A stretch of DNA of 10,046 nucleotides from Spirochaetae bacterium HGW-Spirochaetae-7 (GTDB taxonomy: Bacteria; Spirochaetota; Spirochaetia; Treponematales; UBA12059). The stretch covers positions 1 through 10,046 of the forward strand of contig PGXR01000106.1 in NCBI GenBank assembly GCA_002839245.1, in the 5' to 3' direction. The notes beneath the pieces were generated by a model, which saw only the letters and a list, made by a program, of their open reading frames with translations, did no database searches and was not told the DNA's origin. Positions 6,422 through 10,046 of this stretch are shown here, one piece after another. The position numbers were made by a program, and so were the translations under genes. Each line of letters begins with the position of its first letter. Positions within the stretch are counted from its first letter, which is position 1.

Positions 6422-7678
6422 ATGAAAGAACTGGGAATGTACTCGATCGGGACGGGCGACCGTTTCGGACGCGAGGGCGAGGCGCAGATCGCCGCCTTCC
6501 GCGCCCTTCGCGAACGGGGGGTCGAAGCGACCATTGTATGGAACAAGTCCAATCGTGAACATGTCATCGTCGGTTCAGGGCCCGCCGACCAGCAGGCCGC
6601 GGCGGAAGCAGCCGTGAAGGCAGCAGGGTGGGACGGGCAATGGTTCGTCGACGCGGACCACGTCGGGCTATCGACGGTCGACCGCTTCATTCCCCATTGC
6701 GACTTCTTCACGCTCGACGTCGCCGACTACATAGGCAAGCCGGCAGATGGCGCCGCCGTCGATACGTTTGTCCGCAGGCACGCAGACCTGTCCCGCGTCA
6801 CGCTGCCAAGCTGCCCGCTGCCGCTCGACCTTTCGCCGACCCGGATCCGGGCTTCGGCAGCACGCTACCTGAGCGCAGTCCGGGAGGCGGCCAAGGTTTA
6901 CCGGCGCATTGCCGAGGTCAAGGGAGCTGAAAACTTCGTGACCGAGGTATCGATGGACGAGACAGCGACTCCGCAGTCTCCCCAGGATCTTCTGGTCATC
7001 CTGGCGGCGCTCGCCGACGAAGGCGTACCCGTCGCGACCATTGCGCCAAAATTCTCGGGACGCTTCAACAAGGGCATGGACTACGTCGGCGACGTGGCCG
7101 CCTTCCTTCGCGAATTCGAGGCCGATGCCCTGGTGGCCAGGCGGGCCGCCGAACTATTCGGCCTGCCCTCCGGGCTCAAGCTTTCCGTCCATTCCGGCTC
7201 CGACAAGTACTCCCTCTATCCTGGAATCGGACGCATCCTCCGCGATGGCGGCCTCGGCATCCATCTGAAGACCGCCGGCACCACGTGGCTCGAGGAGCTC
7301 GTAGGCCTCGCGGAGGTGGGCGGCGAGGGGCTCCAGGTCGCCAAGGATATTTACAAGGCGGCACACGGCCGCTTCGACGAACTCGTCGGCCCCTATGCCG
7401 AGGTAGTCGACATCGACCGCGCCGCCCTGCCCTCTCCGGGCGACGTCGAGGCATGGAGCGCCCAGCGCTACGTGGCGGCCCTGAGGCACGTGCCGGGCGG
7501 CAAGGCCATGGACCCGAACGTGCGCCAACTGTTGCATGTCGGCTACAAGGTCGCCGCGGAGATGGGTCCGCGCTGGCTCGACGCCCTGTGCAGGAACCGC
7601 GCCAGCGCCGCCCGCAACGTCATCGCCAACCTGCTCGATCGTCACCTGACGCCGCTGTTCCTCCAGAAAACGCAATGA
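6422..7678 (+). CDS. uxaE: Tagaturonate/fructuronate epimerase (UxaE family)
   Basis: 418-residue cytoplasmic protein of the UxaE family, whose characterised member from Thermotoga interconverts D-tagaturonate and D-fructuronate. This lets galacturonate join the glucuronate branch without altronate enzymes. Recognisable family blocks are the N-terminal MYSIGTGDRFGREG (6-19), VDADHVGLSTVDRF (76-89), EVSMDET (175-181), APKFSGRFNKGMDYVGD (208-224), LSVHSGSDKYSLYPGIG (254-270) and GIHLKTAGTTWLEE (279-292). His257, Asp261 and His281 within them are likely metal or substrate ligands by analogy (inferred). The ATG at 6422 is chosen because AAAGG (6410-6414) is seven bases upstream; a TTG at 6407 would add only five residues. 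It sits between PPi-PFK and the SDR (37-bp gap), followed by UxaC, which makes the functional call coherent. Which direction or substrate dominates cannot be read from sequence. Confidence 0.88.
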   Translation: MKELGMYSIGTGDRFGREGEAQIAAFRALRERGVEATIVWNKSNREHVIVGSGPADQQAAAEAAVKAAGWDGQWFVDADHVGLSTVDRFIPHCDFFTLDVADYIGKPADGAAVDTFVRRHADLSRVTLPSCPLPLDLSPTRIRASAARYLSAVREAAKVYRRIAEVKGAENFVTEVSMDETATPQSPQDLLVILAALADEGVPVATIAPKFSGRFNKGMDYVGDVAAFLREFEADALVARRAAELFGLPSGLKLSVHSGSDKYSLYPGIGRILRDGGLGIHLKTAGTTWLEELVGLAEVGGEGLQVAKDIYKAAHGRFDELVGPYAEVVDIDRAALPSPGDVEAWSAQRYVAALRHVPGGKAMDPNVRQLLHVGYKVAAEMGPRWLDALCRNRASAARNVIANLLDRHLTPLFLQKTQ

Positions 7679-7715
7679 GGGCCATCGCCGAAAAGCTTGC
7701 AGAAACGGAGAAATC

Positions 7716-8537
7716 ATGACGTATGTCGAGACACTGTTTTCGCTTGAAGGAACCGTCGCGGTCGTGACCGGTGGAGCCGGCGGCCTGCCCATGGACCTGG
7801 CAATAGGGCTGGCCAAGGCGGGCGCGGCCGTCTGTCTCTGGGGCCGCGGAACGGCCCACCCCATGGACGCGGCAGCCGCCTTCGTACGCGGGGAAGCGGG
7901 GCCGGGAGCGGGACGGGTCGAGGCGCTCACAGTCGATACCGGGGACGCGGAAGCCTGCATCCGAGCCATTGCCGACACCGAGGGACTGGTCGGCCCGCCC
8001 GGCCTGCTCGTCAACGGCGTCGGCGGCAACCGGGGCAAGAGCGCTTTCGTCGACCTGGATGAAAAGGTGTTCGCCGACGTCCTGTCGCTCAACCTTCTTG
8101 CGGGCCTCGTAACGCCGACCCGCGCCTTTGCCCGCTACTGGATAGAACGCAAGATCGCCGGCTCGGTCATCAACATGTCCAGCATGACGAGCTACAAGCC
8201 GCTCTCGGGAGTCTGGGCATACGACGCCGCGAAGGCTGGAGTCCTCAACCTGACCGAGGGCCTGGCAAAGGAACTCGCCCCGCACGGCATCCGCGTCAAC
8301 GGCATAGCTCCGGGTTTCTTCATCGGCAACCAGAACAAGGCCCTGCTCATCGACGAAAAGACGGGCGGGCTGACCGCCCGCGGCTGCGCCATCATCGCGC
8401 GCACGCCCTTCGCCCGCTTCGGCGACAAGGACGAACTCCGCGGGGCGGTGATATATCTCGCGAGCGGCAAGGCTTCGGGTTTCGTCACCGGAGTCACGAT
8501 CCCCATCGACGGCGGCTATCTCGTCGACAATATCTGA
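7716..8537 (+). CDS. SDR-family fructuronate reductase (D-mannonate oxidoreductase)
   Basis: 273-residue short-chain dehydrogenase predicted to reduce D-fructuronate to D-mannonate with NAD(P)H. It would replace the larger polyol-dehydrogenase-type UxuB. The Rossmann fold starts with VAVVTGGAGGLP (14-25), followed by the dinucleotide strand ending VCLWGRG, NGVGGN (100-105, variant of NNAG), SLN (124-126), catalytic Ser156 in NMSSM, and Tyr169-x-x-x-Lys173 (YDAAK). The C-terminal half (APGFFIGNQNKALLIDE, 198-214, and VTGVTIPIDGG) is typical of the mannonate/gluconate-type SDRs found in uronate operons. One oddity is that the third glycine of the TGxxxGxG loop is Pro25. The ATG at 7716 follows GGAG (7707-7710) by five bases. 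It lies between uxaE and uxaC. Substrate assignment rests on context as much as on sequence; another sugar-acid or 2-deoxy-gluconate-type SDR is possible. Confidence 0.85.
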   Translation: MTYVETLFSLEGTVAVVTGGAGGLPMDLAIGLAKAGAAVCLWGRGTAHPMDAAAAFVRGEAGPGAGRVEALTVDTGDAEACIRAIADTEGLVGPPGLLVNGVGGNRGKSAFVDLDEKVFADVLSLNLLAGLVTPTRAFARYWIERKIAGSVINMSSMTSYKPLSGVWAYDAAKAGVLNLTEGLAKELAPHGIRVNGIAPGFFIGNQNKALLIDEKTGGLTARGCAIIARTPFARFGDKDELRGAVIYLASGKASGFVTGVTIPIDGGYLVDNI

Positions 8538-8568
8538 CGCTTCGCCAAGGCCCGACAAGGAGAATGCG

Positions 8569-9990
8569 ATGCAATTTCTCGGTGACGATTTTTTCCTCTC
8601 GAACGAACCGGCGAAACGGCTTTACGCGTCCATTGCCGGCCTGCCCATCTTCGACTACCACTGCCATCTGTCGCCTGCCGTCATCGCGGCGGACGAGCCG
8701 TTCAAGGACCTGGCGGAACTTTGGCTGGCGGGCGACCATTACAAGTGGCGGCTGATGCGCGCCAACGGGGCGGATGAATCGCTCTGCTCCGGCAAGGCGT
8801 CCTGGGACGAAAAGTTCGCCGCCTTCGCCGCTACGCTGCTGCAGGCTGCGGGCAATCCCATCCAGCAGTGGTCGCATCTCGAACTCAAGCGCTTCTACGG
8901 GATAGACGAGGTACTGACTCCCTCGAACGCGGCGGACATCCGCAAGCGGGCGAACGCCGTCATCCGCGACCGCGGCGACCGGCCGTCGACATACATGGAC
9001 ATGATGAAGGTCGCCGTCGTCTGCACTACTGACGATCCTATCGACGACCTGGCCGCCCACGCGGCGATAGCCGCCGACCCGGGGCGTAGGACCCGCGTGC
9101 TCCCAACCTTCCGACCGGACAAGGCCGGAGCCTGCGACGACCCGGCTGCCTGGAACGCCTACGTCGACGCCCTGGGAGCGGCAGCCGACACGGACATCGC
9201 CTCCTGGCAAGACCTCGCGGTCGCGCTGGGACGGCGGCATGAGCGCTTCCACGAACTGGGCTGCAGGCTGTCCGACCACGCGTTGCTCGTGCCCGTGGCG
9301 GAATTCGCCTCTGACGAAAAACTCGACCGCATCGTCGCCGGCCTGCGCTCGGGCCGCGCGCCAGCCCCCACTGATGCCGACGCGCTGCGCACGGCTTTGC
9401 TCCGCGAGAGCGCCAGGCTGAACCACGAGCGAGGCTGGGCGATGCAGCTCCACATCGGCGCGCTGCGCAATACCTGCGGCTCCCTCTTCCGCCGCTACGG
9501 GCCCGACGGCGGCGGCGACTGCATGACCGACCGCCCCATCATCGAACCTCTCGCCGCATTCCTCGATTCGCTGGACCGCGACGGCATCCTGCCGAAAACG
9601 ATACTCTACTCCCTCGACCCGGCCAAAAACGATGCGCTGGCTGCCTTGGCCGGCTGCTTCCAGGGTGGTGAGCCGGGCAAGGTGCTGGTAGGCGCGGCCT
9701 GGTGGTTCGAGGACCAGGAGGACGGCATGACCCGCCACATGGCGAGCCTCGCATCCATCGGCCTGTTTGGGCGTTTCCTCGGGATGCTTACCGATTCGCG
9801 CAGCTTCCTTTCCTACCCGCGCCACGAATACTGGCGCAGGCTCCTCTGCGGGCGGCTCGGTGCCTGGATAGAATCGGGCTTGCTGCCGGCCGAGGACGCC
9901 TACTCGACGGAACTGGCTCGCGCCCTGGCATGGGGCAACGCTTCCACCTGGTTCGGGCTGGAGCCTCCGGCGTGGGCCCGAAAGGCATGA
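8569..9990 (+). CDS. uxaC: Glucuronate/galacturonate isomerase UxaC
   Basis: 473-residue cytoplasmic aldose-ketose isomerase of the amidohydrolase superfamily, about the usual length for UxaC. It converts D-glucuronate to D-fructuronate and D-galacturonate to D-tagaturonate, the first step of hexuronate catabolism. Family blocks are IFDYHCHLSP (27-36, HxH metal motif His31/His33), GDHYKWRLMRANG (55-67), WSHLELKRFYGI (101-112), VCTTDDPIDDL (151-161), MQLHIGALRNT (292-302) and TDSRSFLSYPRHEYWRR (408-424). All key blocks are present, with no frameshift. AAGGAG (8557-8562) lies six bases before ATG 8569; an out-of-frame ATG at 8564 is ignored. It starts 31 bp after the SDR stop, in the same transcription unit. 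Its products are the substrates of the two preceding genes: tagaturonate for UxaE and fructuronate for the SDR. Confidence 0.96.
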   Translation: MQFLGDDFFLSNEPAKRLYASIAGLPIFDYHCHLSPAVIAADEPFKDLAELWLAGDHYKWRLMRANGADESLCSGKASWDEKFAAFAATLLQAAGNPIQQWSHLELKRFYGIDEVLTPSNAADIRKRANAVIRDRGDRPSTYMDMMKVAVVCTTDDPIDDLAAHAAIAADPGRRTRVLPTFRPDKAGACDDPAAWNAYVDALGAAADTDIASWQDLAVALGRRHERFHELGCRLSDHALLVPVAEFASDEKLDRIVAGLRSGRAPAPTDADALRTALLRESARLNHERGWAMQLHIGALRNTCGSLFRRYGPDGGGDCMTDRPIIEPLAAFLDSLDRDGILPKTILYSLDPAKNDALAALAGCFQGGEPGKVLVGAAWWFEDQEDGMTRHMASLASIGLFGRFLGMLTDSRSFLSYPRHEYWRRLLCGRLGAWIESGLLPAEDAYSTELARALAWGNASTWFGLEPPAWARKA

Positions 9991-10001
9991 CTTGCAGAAA
10001 G

Positions 10002-10035
10002 CCGGAGGGTCCTCCCGGTGAGGCGGTCCTCCCGG
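10002..10035. repeat. Direct repeat and imperfect hairpin after uxaC
   Basis: GGTCCTCCCGG occurs twice (10008-10018 and 10025-10035), 17 bases apart start to start. The first copy can fold with the preceding CCGGAG into an imperfect GC-rich stem (10002-10018, loop GGTC, one bulge). There is no T run before the window ends, so this is only a possible terminator or processing hairpin. The window stops 56 bases after uxaC, so whether the operon continues is unknown. Confidence 0.3.
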
Positions 10036-10046
10036 CAGGCAGGGTG

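Noticed and set aside
4736..6562. 608-codon minus-strand frame opposite the PPi-PFK gene
   Set aside because: Composition is Gly/Val/Asp/Arg-rich with no motif. The plus strand carries every PPi-PFK signature.
8494..9825. 443-codon minus-strand frame opposite uxaC
   Set aside because: Antisense shadow of a gene with all UxaC family blocks; it has no motif of its own.

Overview
The window is GC-rich and gene-dense. It looks like a piece of a high-GC spirochaete chromosome (Spirochaetales or Treponema-like). This assignment is an inference from protein character: a long-form PPi-dependent phosphofructokinase of the kind spirochaetes use, an HD-GYP protein with a diverged HEIGM motif, and a LysM/M23 envelope cluster. 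No rRNA, tRNA, mobile element or CRISPR was seen. The organism cannot be named from this window.

Left part, minus strand (about 1-3284): three co-directional cell-envelope genes, read from right to left. First is a small inner-membrane protein with two N-terminal membrane segments and a helical-repeat-like soluble part (3284-2454). Next is a secreted protein with an LPP20-like N-terminus, a long helical middle and a beta-rich, probably outer-membrane C-terminus (about 2409-661). Last is a two-LysM protein entering an M23-type peptidase domain, cut off by the window edge (603 to <1).

Divergent control region (3285-3396): about 112 bp, richer in A+T than its surroundings. It holds a perfect 9-bp inverted repeat around a TTGACG hexamer that would be the -35 element for the rightward gene.

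Right part, plus strand (about 3397-10046): an HD-GYP signalling protein whose metal-site motifs are diverged. A 139-bp gap follows, then four tightly spaced genes with good ribosome-binding sites: PPi-dependent phosphofructokinase, tagaturonate/fructuronate epimerase (UxaE family), an SDR-type fructuronate (D-mannonate) oxidoreductase, and glucuronate/galacturonate isomerase (UxaC). Together UxaC, UxaE and the SDR can bring glucuronate and galacturonate to one intermediate, D-mannonate: glucuronate -> fructuronate, or galacturonate -> tagaturonate -> fructuronate, then reduction to mannonate. Mannonate dehydratase, KDG kinase and KDPG aldolase are not in the window. The PPi-PFK next to them would interconvert fructose-6-phosphate and fructose-1,6-bisphosphate reversibly. 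During growth on uronates it could work towards sugar phosphates, because uronates enter glycolysis only at pyruvate and glyceraldehyde-3-phosphate.

Most of the window is ordinary metabolic and envelope gene content. The points most worth a second look are the diverged HD-GYP active site, the dyad in its promoter region, the PPi-PFK in a uronate operon, and the LPP20-coil-barrel protein.
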